A DNA stretch of 64,000 bases from Stenotrophomonas maltophilia (GTDB taxonomy: Bacteria > Pseudomonadota > Gammaproteobacteria > Xanthomonadales > Xanthomonadaceae). The position numbers and the translations under genes are program-made. A model generated the notes under the pieces. That model did no database searches. It was given only the letters and a program-made list of their open reading frames with translations, and had not been told where the DNA came from. The DNA lies in assembly GCF_025642255.1 (NCBI RefSeq), contig NZ_CP106759.1, forward strand, positions 1,019,501-1,083,500. Direction: 5' to 3'. Shown piece after piece: positions 16,666-25,566 of this stretch; position 1 is the stretch's first letter, and each line of letters starts with the position of its first letter.

Positions 16666-18309
16666 TTACCAGTTGCGGAAGCGCTTGGGCGGGTCGTAGA
16701 GACCGCCGGACCAGCGCACCAGGTCTTTCACCGAGCGCGCGGCCAGCAGGTCACGACTGGCGTCGCGCACCGAAATGCCAAGATCTTCCGGTCGCCGGAT
16801 CACGCCCCGGTCGCGCAGGTTCTCCACCATCGCGCGATCGCGGCCCAGACCGACCGTGGTGTAACCGGCCACGCCGCGGATCGCCTGTTCGCGCTCCTCC
16901 GCGGTGCGGCACAGCAGCAGGTTGGCGATGCCTTCCTCGGTCAGCACATGGCTCACGTCATCGCCGTAGATCATCACCGGTGGCAGTGGCATGCCAGCGC
17001 GTTCGGCCAGCGCCCACGCATCGAGGCGGTCAACGAACGCGGGTGCCATGTGTTCGCGGAAGGTCTCCACCATCTGTACCACCAGCTTGCGCCCGCGTGG
17101 CATCTCGCCCGGGCGTGCGGCCTGCTGGCCGGCCTTGATCCAGGCGTCGCTGGCATGACGGCGGCCGCGCGCATCCGAGCCCATGTTCGGCGCGCCACCG
17201 AAGCCGGCGATGCGGTCGCGGGTGGCGGTGGAGCTGTTGCCCTGCAGGTCGACCTGCAGCGTCGAGCCGATGAACATGTCGCACGCATACAGGCCGGCGG
17301 TCTGCGAGAACGCGCGGTTGGAGCGCATCGAGCCATCGGCGCCGGTGAAGAACACATCACCGCGCGCGGCGATGTACTTCTCCATGCCCAGTTCCGAACC
17401 GAACGAGTGCACGGACTTCACGAAACCCGACTCGATCGCGGGAATCAGCGCCGGATGCGGATTGAGCGCCCAGTGCTGGCAGATCTTGCCCTTCAGGCCC
17501 AGCGATTCGGCATAGGTCGGCAGCAGCAGTTCGATCGCGGCCGTGTCGAAGCCGATGCCGTGATTGAGCCGGTTCACACCGTATTCGGCGTAAATGCCCT
17601 TGATCGCCATCATCGCCATCAGCACCTGGATCTCGGAGATCTGTGCCGGGTCGCGGGTGAACAGGGGTTCGATGTGGTTCGGGCGCGGTGCCTGCACGAC
17701 GAAGTTGACCCAGTCGGCGGGGATATCGACGCGGGGGAGGGTGTCGACGATCTCGTTGACCTGGGCGATGACGATGCCCCCACGGAAGGCGGTCGCCTCG
17801 ACGATCACCGGCGTGTCTTCGGTGTTCGGCCCGGTGTAGAGGTTGCCGTCGCGGTCGGCGGCCTGCGCTGCGACCAGGGCCACGCGCGGCGTGAGGTCGA
17901 TGAAGTAGCGGCCGAACAGTTCCAGGTAGGTGTGGATGGCCCCGATCTGGATCCGCCCTTCGGCTACCAGGTTGGCCAGTCGCACCGATTGCGGGCCTGA
18001 GAAGGAAAAGTCCAGCTTCGAGGCAATGCCCCGCTCGAACACGTCCAGATGCGAGGGCAGCGACAGCACCGACTGCACCATGTGCAGATCATGCACGCGG
18101 GCGGGGTCCAGCCCGGCAAGGCATTCGGCCAGGAAGTCGGCCTGCTTCTGGTTGTTGCCCTCGAGGCAGACCTTGTCGCCGGGTTCAAGCAGGGCGTGCA
18201 GCAGCTCGCCCACATCGTCGGCGGCCACTGCACGGCCTCTGCTCCAGGGCGCAGCCCGCTGCAGACGTGCCTGGCGGCTGCGTTCCAGCGTGTCCCAGCT
18301 CGGGTTCAT
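16666..18309 (-). CDS. mdcA: Malonate decarboxylase alpha subunit (acetyl-S-ACP:malonate transferase) MdcA
   Basis: A 547-residue CoA-transferase-like protein, the first gene of the mdc operon. It exchanges malonate for the acetyl group on holo-MdcC. Family blocks include LEGNNQKQADFLAECL, the GPNTEDTPVIVEATAFRGG segment and the C-terminal SVKDLVRWSGGLYDPPKRFR. The ATG (MNPSWDTLERSRQ) follows an AT-rich promoter region with a TAATTA inverted repeat. Full length for MdcA. Confidence 0.95.
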   Translation of the reverse strand: MNPSWDTLERSRQARLQRAAPWSRGRAVAADDVGELLHALLEPGDKVCLEGNNQKQADFLAECLAGLDPARVHDLHMVQSVLSLPSHLDVFERGIASKLDFSFSGPQSVRLANLVAEGRIQIGAIHTYLELFGRYFIDLTPRVALVAAQAADRDGNLYTGPNTEDTPVIVEATAFRGGIVIAQVNEIVDTLPRVDIPADWVNFVVQAPRPNHIEPLFTRDPAQISEIQVLMAMMAIKGIYAEYGVNRLNHGIGFDTAAIELLLPTYAESLGLKGKICQHWALNPHPALIPAIESGFVKSVHSFGSELGMEKYIAARGDVFFTGADGSMRSNRAFSQTAGLYACDMFIGSTLQVDLQGNSSTATRDRIAGFGGAPNMGSDARGRRHASDAWIKAGQQAARPGEMPRGRKLVVQMVETFREHMAPAFVDRLDAWALAERAGMPLPPVMIYGDDVSHVLTEEGIANLLLCRTAEEREQAIRGVAGYTTVGLGRDRAMVENLRDRGVIRRPEDLGISVRDASRDLLAARSVKDLVRWSGGLYDPPKRFRNW

Positions 18310-18335
18310 CGACCGGCTTCCGATTGGCGTTGAGA

Positions 18336-18352
18336 TAATTACGCCATAATTA
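18336..18352. promoter_or_regulatory. TAATTA-N5-TAATTA element in mdc promoter region
   Basis: TAATTACGCCATAATTA, two palindromic hexamers spaced by 5 bp, lies about 27 bp upstream of the mdcA start codon. FCD/GntR dimers usually bind short AT-rich inverted repeats, so this is a candidate operator for the regulator at 10077-10796, probably overlapping the -10 region. Binding is inference. Confidence 0.5.
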
Positions 18353-18379
18353 CGGAAGGCGACGCAACCTGCACCGCAG

Positions 18380-18409
18380 CAAAAAGAAGGGCCCGCCAAT
18401 GGCGGGCCC
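18380..18409 (-). terminator. Intrinsic terminator of TonB receptor gene
   Basis: On the minus strand, GGGCCCGCC-att-GGCGGGCCC is followed by TTCTTTTT. It lies about 30 bp past the receptor stop codon and directly before the mdc promoter region on the other side. Confidence 0.88.
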
Positions 18410-18440
18410 GTTCAGGTTGCAGGCTTTCAGCGGGTCGTTC

Positions 18441-20642
18441 TCAGAACTTCCAGCGCAGGCTGGCGGCGACGAAGCGCGGTTCGCCGTAGTTGTTGTAGTC
18501 CAGGTTCGCCCAGTAGGTCTTGTCCAGCGCGTTGCGCACGCTCAGCGTTGCCGTCCAGTTGTCGCTGATGCGGTAGTTGGCGTTGAACTGCACGAGCGTG
18601 TAGGCCGGCTGGTTCACGGTTACCGTGCCGCCCAGCGGGTAGGGGATGTTGTAGCCCTGCACCTTGCTCTGCCATTGCACGCCGGCGCCCAGGCTCAGGC
18701 GTTCCAGTGCACCGCGCAGGCGCACCTGCGTGTTGAGCTGCAGCAGGTCTTCGGGCGGGTTGGCGTACAGCAGGTCGGTGGCGGCGCGGGTCACTTTGAC
18801 ATGGGTGAAGCCGGCGTTGACCGTCCAGCCCGGCAGGATCTCGCCGTTGACGTCCATTTCCCAGCCACGCGACTTGGTGCCGTTGACGCCGATGTAGGCC
18901 GAGGTGCCATCGCTGAGCGAGCCTTCCGGCACTCCCATGTCGCGCACGGCATAGTTGTCCTGCTTGGCCTCGAACACAGCGGCGTTGGCGGTCAGTCGCC
19001 CATCGAACCACTGCGTCTTGATGCCCGCTTCCAGATTCGAGCCCTGCACCGGCGCCAGCAGGTTCTCGTTGCGGTCCTTGAAGTTCTGCGGGTTGAAGAT
19101 CTCGGTGTAGCTGGCATAGACCGAGAACTGCGGCGTGACGTCGTAGACCAGTCCCACGTACGGGGTCACTTCATCACTGACCTTGTAGGCCCCGCTGGTC
19201 CCGGTATACGCACCGGCCACGCTGTAGGAGCGGCTGAGGGTTTCCCAGCGGCTCAGGCGCGCACCCGCGATCAACGACAGCGGATCGGCCAAGCGCAGGC
19301 GCGCGGCCAGGTAGACGCCGCTCTGCGTGGTCTTCTGCACGCGGCGCGCGCCGGTACGGGTGTAGGTCACCTCGGAGATGTCGCCGTTCCAGTCGTACAC
19401 GTTGGGGATGTAGTAGCAGCGCTCGCGGCCGCAGGTGGCCCAGTCGCGCGGGTAGTTCAGGGCAACGGTGTGGGTGGTGCCTTCCAGGTCGGACCACTGG
19501 GCACCCAGGGTGACGTCATGCTCGCGGCCGAACAGCGGGAACGTGCCGGTCAGGTAGGCATCGATGTTGCGGCGGGTGTCCTCGGAGTCGCCAGCGGCAG
19601 TGCGCAGGTAGATGCCCGCACCGGTGGCCGGATCGGGATTGCCGGTGCCGTACAGGCGCATGTTCTGCACATTGCCACGGGTGTGGGCGGTGTTGATCTT
19701 CAGCAGCCAGTCCTCGCCGAAGCGCTGCTCCAGGTTGGCGAACACCGTGCTGGTCTCGCGCTGCCAGTAGCTCCATTTCGGTGCCAGGTTGGTCGAGCGC
19801 GGCAGGTGCGCGAAGTCGCCGCGGCTGTCGAAGAACGGCACGGTACCCCAGGTCGAACCGACCGGGTTGTTGTCCTGGGTCTGGTAGCCGAGGGTGACCG
19901 TGGTGCTGTCGGTCAGGTCGCCCTCCAGCACCGCCATGCCGGCCATCTTGTTCTCCTTGTAGCGGTCGTAATAGAAATCACGATCGGTATAGGCGGCGAC
20001 CACGCGGCTGCGGAACCGGCCATCTGCGGTCAGCGGCGCGGTGACGTCGGCCTCCATGCGCCGGTAGTCCCAGCTGCCGGCGCTCACCGAGAACGAGGCG
20101 TCGAAGTCCTTGCCGGGGCGCTTGCGCAGCAGGTTGACCGTGGCCGAAGGCACCCCCGCGCCGCTGAGCAGGCCGTTGGCACCGCGGATCACTTCGATGC
20201 GGTCATAGAAGGCGGTGTCGTATTCCTGGTTGGTGGAGCCGCTGTAGGTCGGAATGCCATCGACCTGGAAGTCCGTGATGGCAAAGCCGCGGGCGTAGTA
20301 CAGCGGGCGCTGGGTGTCATAGAAGGACACGCTGACGCCGGTGACGTTGCGCAGCACGTCGTTGATGCTGAACAGCGATTCGTCCTGCAGGCGCTGCAGG
20401 CTGATGGCCGTGGCCGACTGCGGCGTTTCCTGCAGGGTGATCGGCAGGCGGGTGCTGCTTGAGGGCGGCGCAGCCTGGTCGGCGCGCACGCTGACGCGGT
20501 CCAGGGTCTTGGCATCGGCTGCGGCATCGGCTGCGGCATCGCCGGCGGCGAACGCTGACGGTGTCGACAGGGCCAGGGATGCGAGCAGCGCGGCCGGCAG
20601 CAGCGCGCGACGGAGCGGGCGGGTAGGGGAGTGCAGGGACAT
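18441..20642 (-). CDS. TonB-dependent siderophore receptor (FhuE/FpvA-like)
   Basis: A protein of about 733 residues. It has a signal peptide (MSLHSPTRPLRRALLP ... SAFAA), a plug domain with the VPSATVNLLRKRP signature and a 22-stranded barrel ending in an aromatic residue (SLRWKF). No STN signalling domain precedes the plug, so it is a transport-only receptor. The plug segment YYARGFAITDFQVDGIP is typical of receptors for hydroxamate siderophores such as FhuE and FpvA. It imports ferric siderophore across the outer membrane; the ligand is unproven. The start is the ATG directly before the signal peptide; the frame stays open for another 40 codons. Confidence 0.92.
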   Translation of the reverse strand: MSLHSPTRPLRRALLPAALLASLALSTPSAFAAGDAAADAAADAKTLDRVSVRADQAAPPSSSTRLPITLQETPQSATAISLQRLQDESLFSINDVLRNVTGVSVSFYDTQRPLYYARGFAITDFQVDGIPTYSGSTNQEYDTAFYDRIEVIRGANGLLSGAGVPSATVNLLRKRPGKDFDASFSVSAGSWDYRRMEADVTAPLTADGRFRSRVVAAYTDRDFYYDRYKENKMAGMAVLEGDLTDSTTVTLGYQTQDNNPVGSTWGTVPFFDSRGDFAHLPRSTNLAPKWSYWQRETSTVFANLEQRFGEDWLLKINTAHTRGNVQNMRLYGTGNPDPATGAGIYLRTAAGDSEDTRRNIDAYLTGTFPLFGREHDVTLGAQWSDLEGTTHTVALNYPRDWATCGRERCYYIPNVYDWNGDISEVTYTRTGARRVQKTTQSGVYLAARLRLADPLSLIAGARLSRWETLSRSYSVAGAYTGTSGAYKVSDEVTPYVGLVYDVTPQFSVYASYTEIFNPQNFKDRNENLLAPVQGSNLEAGIKTQWFDGRLTANAAVFEAKQDNYAVRDMGVPEGSLSDGTSAYIGVNGTKSRGWEMDVNGEILPGWTVNAGFTHVKVTRAATDLLYANPPEDLLQLNTQVRLRGALERLSLGAGVQWQSKVQGYNIPYPLGGTVTVNQPAYTLVQFNANYRISDNWTATLSVRNALDKTYWANLDYNNYGEPRFVAASLRWKF

Positions 20643-20761
20643 CTTGGTGGGCTCGATGCGGGAGAGTCGGAAGGGCGGCAACAGCCGGGCGGTACCCGGG
20701 GCGGCGGCTTCGGGCTGGGTCAGGTCCGTCTGGTGAGCGCGGGCGGTCCGCGCGAGGCGCA

Positions 20762-20786
20762 AATGTAAATCGTTCTTAACAACATT
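20762..20786 (-). promoter_or_regulatory. Possible Fur-like box upstream of TonB receptor
   Basis: An imperfect 25-bp palindrome in an AT-rich patch, with outer arms AATGT/ACATT and an inner GTT-aag-AAC, about 120 bp before the receptor start codon. The overall look resembles Fur boxes but the match to the consensus is weak. Confidence 0.35.
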
Positions 20787-20860
20787 ACAATTCGCCCGTG
20801 CTGGTCGATGCCTGGGACACGCACCGCGAGCCCCGGCAGAGCCGAGCTCCCTGAATGCGA

Positions 20861-20882
20861 ACGGCCACCCGAAGGTGGCCGT
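20861..20882 (-). terminator. Hairpin downstream of mqo
   Basis: ACGGCCACC and GGTGGCCGT form a perfect stem around a short loop, 27 bp past the mqo stop codon. No T-run follows, so it may be a transcript-end stabiliser rather than a strong terminator. Confidence 0.5.
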
Positions 20883-20908
20883 CCGTAGGTGTCATCGAAG
20901 ACCCGGGC

Positions 20909-22594
20909 TCAGAGCGCCTGCAGTTCCTCGTTGGCGTTGCGCTTTTCCTTGCCCGGCGTCGGCGCCGGCGGTGTGGCCGGTGCAGCCGTGGCATCGGCCG
21001 GCACTTCCAGGTAGGGCAGCTTCAGGGTCTGGCTGGTCATCGAACGAATCTCGTTGACCAGTGCCGCACTGTCGTTGAGCTTGCGCCCGTAGGAGGGCAC
21101 GATCTCACGCAGGCGGGCTTCCCAGCCGGCCTTCATCTGCTCGGGGAAGGCCTTGGCCATCAGATCCAGCATGATCGGCGGCGACGTCGAGGCACCGGGC
21201 GAAGCGCCCAGCAGCGCAGCGATGGTGTGGTCCTTGTCGGTCACGATCTCGGTACCGAACTGCAGCACCGCACCCTTCAACGGGTCGCGCTTGATGATCT
21301 GCACGCGCTGGCCTGCGGTGACCAGCTTCCAGTCGCCCGGCTTGGCATTGGGGAAGTATTTGACCAGTTCGGCCTGGCGGTCGGCATCATTCAGCCGCGC
21401 CTGGCTCATCAGGTACTGCACCAGGTCCAGGTTGTCCTTGCCCACTTCCAGCATCGGCGCAACGTTGTTGTGGGTCACCGACGAGTACAGGTCCCACCAC
21501 GAGCCGTGCTTGAGGAACTTGGTGCTGTACAGCGCGAACGGTCCGAACAGGACCACCGGCTTGCCGTCCAGCTTGCGCGCATCCAGGTGCGGCACCGACA
21601 TCGGCGGCGAACCGGTCTCGGCCATGCCATAGGCCTTGACGCCATGGCGCGAGGTCACGTCCTGGCCCTGGAAGGCGAGGAACTGGCCGCCCACCGGGAA
21701 GCCGGCGTAGTCCTTTGACTCGGGAATGCCTGACATCTGCAGCAGCTTCAGCGCGGCGCCGCCGGCACCGATGAACACGAAGCGGGCGTGGGTGGTGCTC
21801 TCGGTGCCGGCCTTGAGGTCCTTCACCGTGACGTTCCAGCTCTTGTCCGCGTTCTGCCGCAGTGCCGAGACTTCGTGGTTCAGGTGCAGGCTGAAGTTCG
21901 GACTGCGCTGCAGGCCGGCGGTCAACTGGCGGGTGATCACGCCGAAGTTGACGTCGGTACCCAGTGGCATCCAGGTCGCAGCGACCTTCTGCTTCGGATC
22001 GCGGCCTTCCATCATCAGCGGAGCCCACTGCCGGATCTGTGCCGGGTCTTCCGAGTACTGCATGCCGTAGAACAGCGGGTTCTTCACCAGCGCCTGCTGG
22101 CGCTTATGCAGGTAGGCGATGTTGTCATCGCCCCAGACGAAGCTCATGTGCGGCGTGGGGTTGATGAAGTCGCTGGGCTCGCTGAGCCGGCCTTCCTTCA
22201 CCTGGTGCGACCAGAACTGGCGCGAGACCTCGAACGATTCGGCGATGCCGACCGCACGCTTGGTCTCGATGCTGCCGTCGGGCAGTTCCGGGGTGTAGTT
22301 CAGCTCGGCGAATGCCGAGTGGCCGGTGCCGGCGTTGTTCCAGCCGTCGGAGCTTTCACCGGCGACGCCGTCGAGGCGTTCATAGACCTGGATGTTCCAG
22401 TCCGGCTGCAGTTCCTGCAGGTAGGTGGCCAGGGTGATGCTCATGATGCCGGCGCCGACCAGCACAACGTCGACAGGCTTGTCGTTGCTGGCGGCGGGTA
22501 CGGAGCGCTGGGTCAGCGGCCAGTACAGGAACACGGCGGCAGCCAGCAGGAACAGCACGAGCAGGGCGAGCAGGGCCTTGCCAAATTTCTTCAT
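20909..22594 (-). CDS. mqo: Malate:quinone oxidoreductase
   Basis: A 561-residue FAD enzyme that oxidises malate to oxaloacetate and passes electrons to quinone, replacing or helping malate dehydrogenase in the TCA cycle. The FAD-binding start [18 protein letters not shown], the [20 protein letters not shown] segment and [10 protein letters not shown] are family hallmarks. Unlike E. coli Mqo, there is a clear N-terminal membrane helix (about residues 4-28, [20 protein letters not shown]) that anchors it to the inner membrane. The start is ATG at 22594; an upstream in-frame ATG at 22666 precedes the hydrophobic stretch by 24 less convincing residues. Confidence 0.95.
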   Translation of the reverse strand: MKKFGKALLALLVLFLLAAAVFLYWPLTQRSVPAASNDKPVDVVLVGAGIMSITLATYLQELQPDWNIQVYERLDGVAGESSDGWNNAGTGHSAFAELNYTPELPDGSIETKRAVGIAESFEVSRQFWSHQVKEGRLSEPSDFINPTPHMSFVWGDDNIAYLHKRQQALVKNPLFYGMQYSEDPAQIRQWAPLMMEGRDPKQKVAATWMPLGTDVNFGVITRQLTAGLQRSPNFSLHLNHEVSALRQNADKSWNVTVKDLKAGTESTTHARFVFIGAGGAALKLLQMSGIPESKDYAGFPVGGQFLAFQGQDVTSRHGVKAYGMAETGSPPMSVPHLDARKLDGKPVVLFGPFALYSTKFLKHGSWWDLYSSVTHNNVAPMLEVGKDNLDLVQYLMSQARLNDADRQAELVKYFPNAKPGDWKLVTAGQRVQIIKRDPLKGAVLQFGTEIVTDKDHTIAALLGASPGASTSPPIMLDLMAKAFPEQMKAGWEARLREIVPSYGRKLNDSAALVNEIRSMTSQTLKLPYLEVPADATAAPATPPAPTPGKEKRNANEELQAL

Positions 22595-22808
22595 GGGGGC
22601 GGGATCGTTGGCGGAGGGGAGGAGATCAGGATGCGCGCTGGGCAGGGGAAGGGCGTGAAGAAACAACGCCTTGCAGCATCCTTGCAGAGGATTCTACCCG
22701 GAACGGGTCCGGTTTTTGTGCAATGCATCATCCTGCCGGCGGTCGCTCCGGGGTAGACTTGTCGGCTGATTCCAGAACGACCACCGGCCACGGAGGGGCC
22801 GCGCAACG

Positions 22809-23924
22809 ATGTCACGGATGCTGATCGTGGTGGGTGACGCCCTGCAGACGGGCGGTTCGGTCCTTACAGGTTCCCCGCATACCGATATCGAAGGGCGCGC
22901 CGTGGCGCGTGTCGGCGACCGTGTCATCTGTGCACGCCATGGTCCGGGTTCGATCGTTTCCGGCGATGCCACCCTGGTCATCGATGGCCAGCCGGTCGCC
23001 CGCGATGGCGACAGGGCCAGCTGCGGTTGCGCACTGGTATCGGGCAAGCAGCAGCGCGCCCACGTGGTGGCCGGCGGTGGAGGGCGCGCAGGTGCAGGCG
23101 CCGGAGTGGCGGCGATCGCAGCGATCGTCGCGCCGTTGTTGAAGCCGACCCTGCAGACACCCCCCTTCGCAGCGCCCGGCACCGCCGTGCGCGACGAGGA
23201 CGCGCCGCAGTGCTGGGTGGCGGACCATGATGCGCAGATCGACCGTGACGTGGACGGGCGCTACTACGAAGCCTATGACGTCAATGGCGACAAGCATGAC
23301 TATCCTTTCCAGGTCAGCTACCGCATCGATGTTCCGCTGCAGGCCCAGGGCGAGGTGGTGGTGTCGATCAAGGTGCAGGTGATGCCCAAGCCCGGCGTCA
23401 CCGCTGCCGAGGTGGCGGCGGTCAAGGCGCGCATGGAGCGCGGCATCGATCAGTTCTGGAACGGCCGGTTCACGCTGGACGTCCATGATCCCGCGTGCGG
23501 CACCCGCAGCTTCCCGATCCGCTACGAGGTGCGGTGGGTGCAGGGCGGCAGCGACTACAGGCTGATCGTTCATCGCACCTATGACCGGGAGCAGGTGGAA
23601 TTCCCGGATATCGATGTCTCCGTGTCGACCACGGCCTGGACATTCGCCCACGAGTTCGCCCACACCCTGGGCGTGCCGGACGAGTATTCGTATAACGACC
23701 CGGACGAAGAGACCGTGCGTTACGTCCGGCCCGATGGCACTCTGGATCCGGAGGTGCTGGTTGCCGTTCCGGATTCCCGTGAGCTGACCGATCCGGCGGC
23801 GACCATCATGAATTCCGTGGACTGCGCGGTGACCCGGCCGCGTCATGCCTGGAACATCGCGCGGGAAGTACGTGAACTGCTGAGCCGGGAAATCGGCCGG
23901 GAGATAACATGCACCGTCAAGTGA
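22809..23924 (+). CDS. PAAR-metzincin protein, putative type VI secretion effector
   Basis: A 371-residue two-part protein. Residues 1-85 form a PAAR domain (GSVLTGSPHTDIEGRAVARV, VICARHG, DGQPVARDGDRASCGCAL), the sharp tip that caps VgrG in type VI secretion. A Gly/Ala-rich, partly hydrophobic linker (about 88-112) follows. The C-terminal domain holds a zinc protease site HEFAHTLGVPD at residues 281-291, which fits HExxHxxGxxD, the metzincin form with Asp as third ligand seen in snapalysin. A Met-turn ATIMNS follows at 331-336. This makes a peptidase toxin delivered by the tip very plausible. The gene overlaps the next one by 16 bp. No other type VI genes are in the window. Confidence 0.87.
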   Translation: MSRMLIVVGDALQTGGSVLTGSPHTDIEGRAVARVGDRVICARHGPGSIVSGDATLVIDGQPVARDGDRASCGCALVSGKQQRAHVVAGGGGRAGAGAGVAAIAAIVAPLLKPTLQTPPFAAPGTAVRDEDAPQCWVADHDAQIDRDVDGRYYEAYDVNGDKHDYPFQVSYRIDVPLQAQGEVVVSIKVQVMPKPGVTAAEVAAVKARMERGIDQFWNGRFTLDVHDPACGTRSFPIRYEVRWVQGGSDYRLIVHRTYDREQVEFPDIDVSVSTTAWTFAHEFAHTLGVPDEYSYNDPDEETVRYVRPDGTLDPEVLVAVPDSRELTDPAATIMNSVDCAVTRPRHAWNIAREVRELLSREIGREITCTVK

Positions 23925-24397
23925 TTTCGTTGATTGCCACTTTTGCCGCTGCCGCAGCGCTGCCGGCCCACAGCAAGGAGCTTCCTCCCATGATCGAACT
24001 TCATGCGCGCTGCGTGGACGATGCCCAGTGCCGTTTCCGTGGCGACACCCTCAACGTCGAACTGGAACTGCGCAACAGCGGCAGCGAGCCTGTGTCGCTG
24101 CCGCTGGAGTACATCCGCAGCCGTGGCCCGTCGGTCAGGGTGAAGGACAACCACTCCGAGAAGACCACGGCGTTGCGCAGCGGCATGGCCGCGGCCGCGC
24201 TGCGGCAGCAGATGCAGGAGCTGCGCGCGGGCCAGTCCCTGCGCATCGGTTTCCCGATCAAGCCGCAGGAGCTGACACGCTTCGCCCTGCGCCCGATGGA
24301 TGTGACCCTGCAGTTCTCGATCAATCTGACACCCGGTTCCACCGGCGCCGAGGCGCAGGTGGTCCAGGCGCAGCTGCACGTGGTCGACGCCGACTGA
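23909..24397 (+). CDS. Exported small protein, putative immunity protein
   Basis: A 162-residue protein with an N-terminal signal peptide (MHRQVISLIATFAAAAALPAHS) and a soluble beta-rich body with two Cys (RCVDDAQCRF) that may pair in the periplasm. The body (NVELELRNSGSEPVSLPLEY) looks like an Ig-like or intracellular-proteinase-inhibitor-type fold, by pattern only. ATG 23909 has GGGAGA 6 nt upstream and lies inside the end of the PAAR-metzincin gene. Tight overlap, small size and export fit a cognate periplasmic inhibitor of the toxin. I do not recognise the family. Confidence 0.72.
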   Translation: MHRQVISLIATFAAAAALPAHSKELPPMIELHARCVDDAQCRFRGDTLNVELELRNSGSEPVSLPLEYIRSRGPSVRVKDNHSEKTTALRSGMAAAALRQQMQELRAGQSLRIGFPIKPQELTRFALRPMDVTLQFSINLTPGSTGAEAQVVQAQLHVVDAD

Positions 24398-24424
24398 CCG
24401 CAGCGGCCAGCACTCCGCTTGGGG

Positions 24425-24871
24425 TCAACGCAGTTCGAGAATCTCGTCGCCGGTTTCGTCGATCTCGCCCGTCGGGCACCAGCCGAGATGGCGGTAGAAG
24501 CCATGCGAGCGCGAGCGCGGGTCGGCCGAGCACGCAAGGAACAGCCGGTGGTGACCGGCATCCCGGGCCAGGCTGACCACATCCTGCAGCAGACGTCGGC
24601 CGATGCCCAGATTCTCGTACTCCGGCAGCAGGGCCAGAACCAGCACCTCGCCGCTTTCGCGGTCGGCAAACCCGTAGCCGGCCATGCGCTCGCCGTCGCA
24701 GGCGATGCGTCCGATGAAATCTCCGTTGCAGATGCCTTCGGCCCAGCTCTGCGTCGTGATGCCCAGCTCGGCCAGCTGCGCGGCACTGAAGGCATTCTCG
24801 CGGGTACGCCCGCGCAGGTCGATGCAGGCGGCGGCATCGTCGGGATGGGCATCGCGGTAACGGATGGTCAT
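24425..24871 (-). CDS. GNAT family N-acetyltransferase
   Basis: A 148-residue single-domain GNAT. The acetyl-CoA signature is in LALLPEYENLGIGRRLLQDV, followed by the SRSHGFYRHLGW motif of the C-terminal strand and helix. AGGAG lies 5 nt before the ATG. The substrate is unknown. It is convergent with the putative immunity gene (27-bp gap). Confidence 0.9.
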   Translation of the reverse strand: MTIRYRDAHPDDAAACIDLRGRTRENAFSAAQLAELGITTQSWAEGICNGDFIGRIACDGERMAGYGFADRESGEVLVLALLPEYENLGIGRRLLQDVVSLARDAGHHRLFLACSADPRSRSHGFYRHLGWCPTGEIDETGDEILELR

Positions 24872-24914
24872 GGCACTCCTTGTGACCGGGCGCTGAAGGA
24901 ACTGCCCGTCTCGT

Positions 24915-25499
24915 TCAATCGTTGCCGATTGTGAAGTATTCGGCGGTGAAATAGCCGATCTGGTAGAGCAGGGTGGCCGCGGCCAGTCGCAGCTGTGCCC
25001 GGCTGGAGTGCAGTTTCCAGCCCAGCAGGACCACCAGCAGCATCAGCAGGGTGTGGGCCGGATACGCCGCGCCCAGCAGATGCCATCGGCTTGTGCCCTT
25101 GATCGCGGTGTCCACCAGATCCAGCAGCGTCAGCGCGCCGATCACGCCGAATATCCAGCGTCTGCGCTGCATCAGGTAATTGCCGTAGCTGCCGTAGTCG
25201 CGCAGGTCATCCGGGAACAACAGGGCGCAGAGCAGGAACCTGGTCGCGCAGTAGCAGATCACGAACAGATAGGTCTCGAACGTCCACCGGTGGACTTCGA
25301 TCAGGCGGAACTCCCACCACCAGAAGGTGACCAGCGACACCAGCGTCCATGCCACCCAGCACAGATGGAGTGCCGAGCAGCCGCGTCGCTGCGGATGCTC
25401 GATGATCTGCGCAATCCCTTTCAGCAGGGTCGTGATCGACAGGCCCAGGATGATGCCCATCACCACGCGGATATGCAGGAACAGCGGATCGGTCTGCAT
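24915..25499 (-). CDS. Hypothetical multi-pass membrane protein
   Basis: A 194-residue protein with about five to six hydrophobic segments (VVMGIILGLSITTLLKGIA, LCWVAWTLVSLVTFWWWEF, YLFVICYCATRFLLCALLF, WIFGVIGALTLLDLV, LLMLLVVLLGW). It is rich in Trp and Tyr. I do not recognise the family. It lies between a GNAT gene and a LysR gene on the same strand, with no sign of functional linkage. Confidence 0.75.
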   Translation of the reverse strand: MQTDPLFLHIRVVMGIILGLSITTLLKGIAQIIEHPQRRGCSALHLCWVAWTLVSLVTFWWWEFRLIEVHRWTFETYLFVICYCATRFLLCALLFPDDLRDYGSYGNYLMQRRRWIFGVIGALTLLDLVDTAIKGTSRWHLLGAAYPAHTLLMLLVVLLGWKLHSSRAQLRLAAATLLYQIGYFTAEYFTIGND

Positions 25500-25566
25500 C
25501 GGCCCGTCCTGTCATCGGATTCCGCACAGTAGAGGCATGCCCGCTGTGGACGGGATGCATACGGTG

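Noticed and set aside
18399..20462. Open frame of about 687 codons on the plus strand opposite the TonB receptor
   Set aside because: Antisense to a gene with clear signal peptide, plug and barrel; no motif of its own.
22690..22720. Terminator between mqo and the PAAR gene
   Set aside because: ACCCGGAACGGGTCCGG plus TTTTT reads as a hairpin on the plus strand, but no plus-strand gene ends there; it lies in the upstream region of divergent genes.
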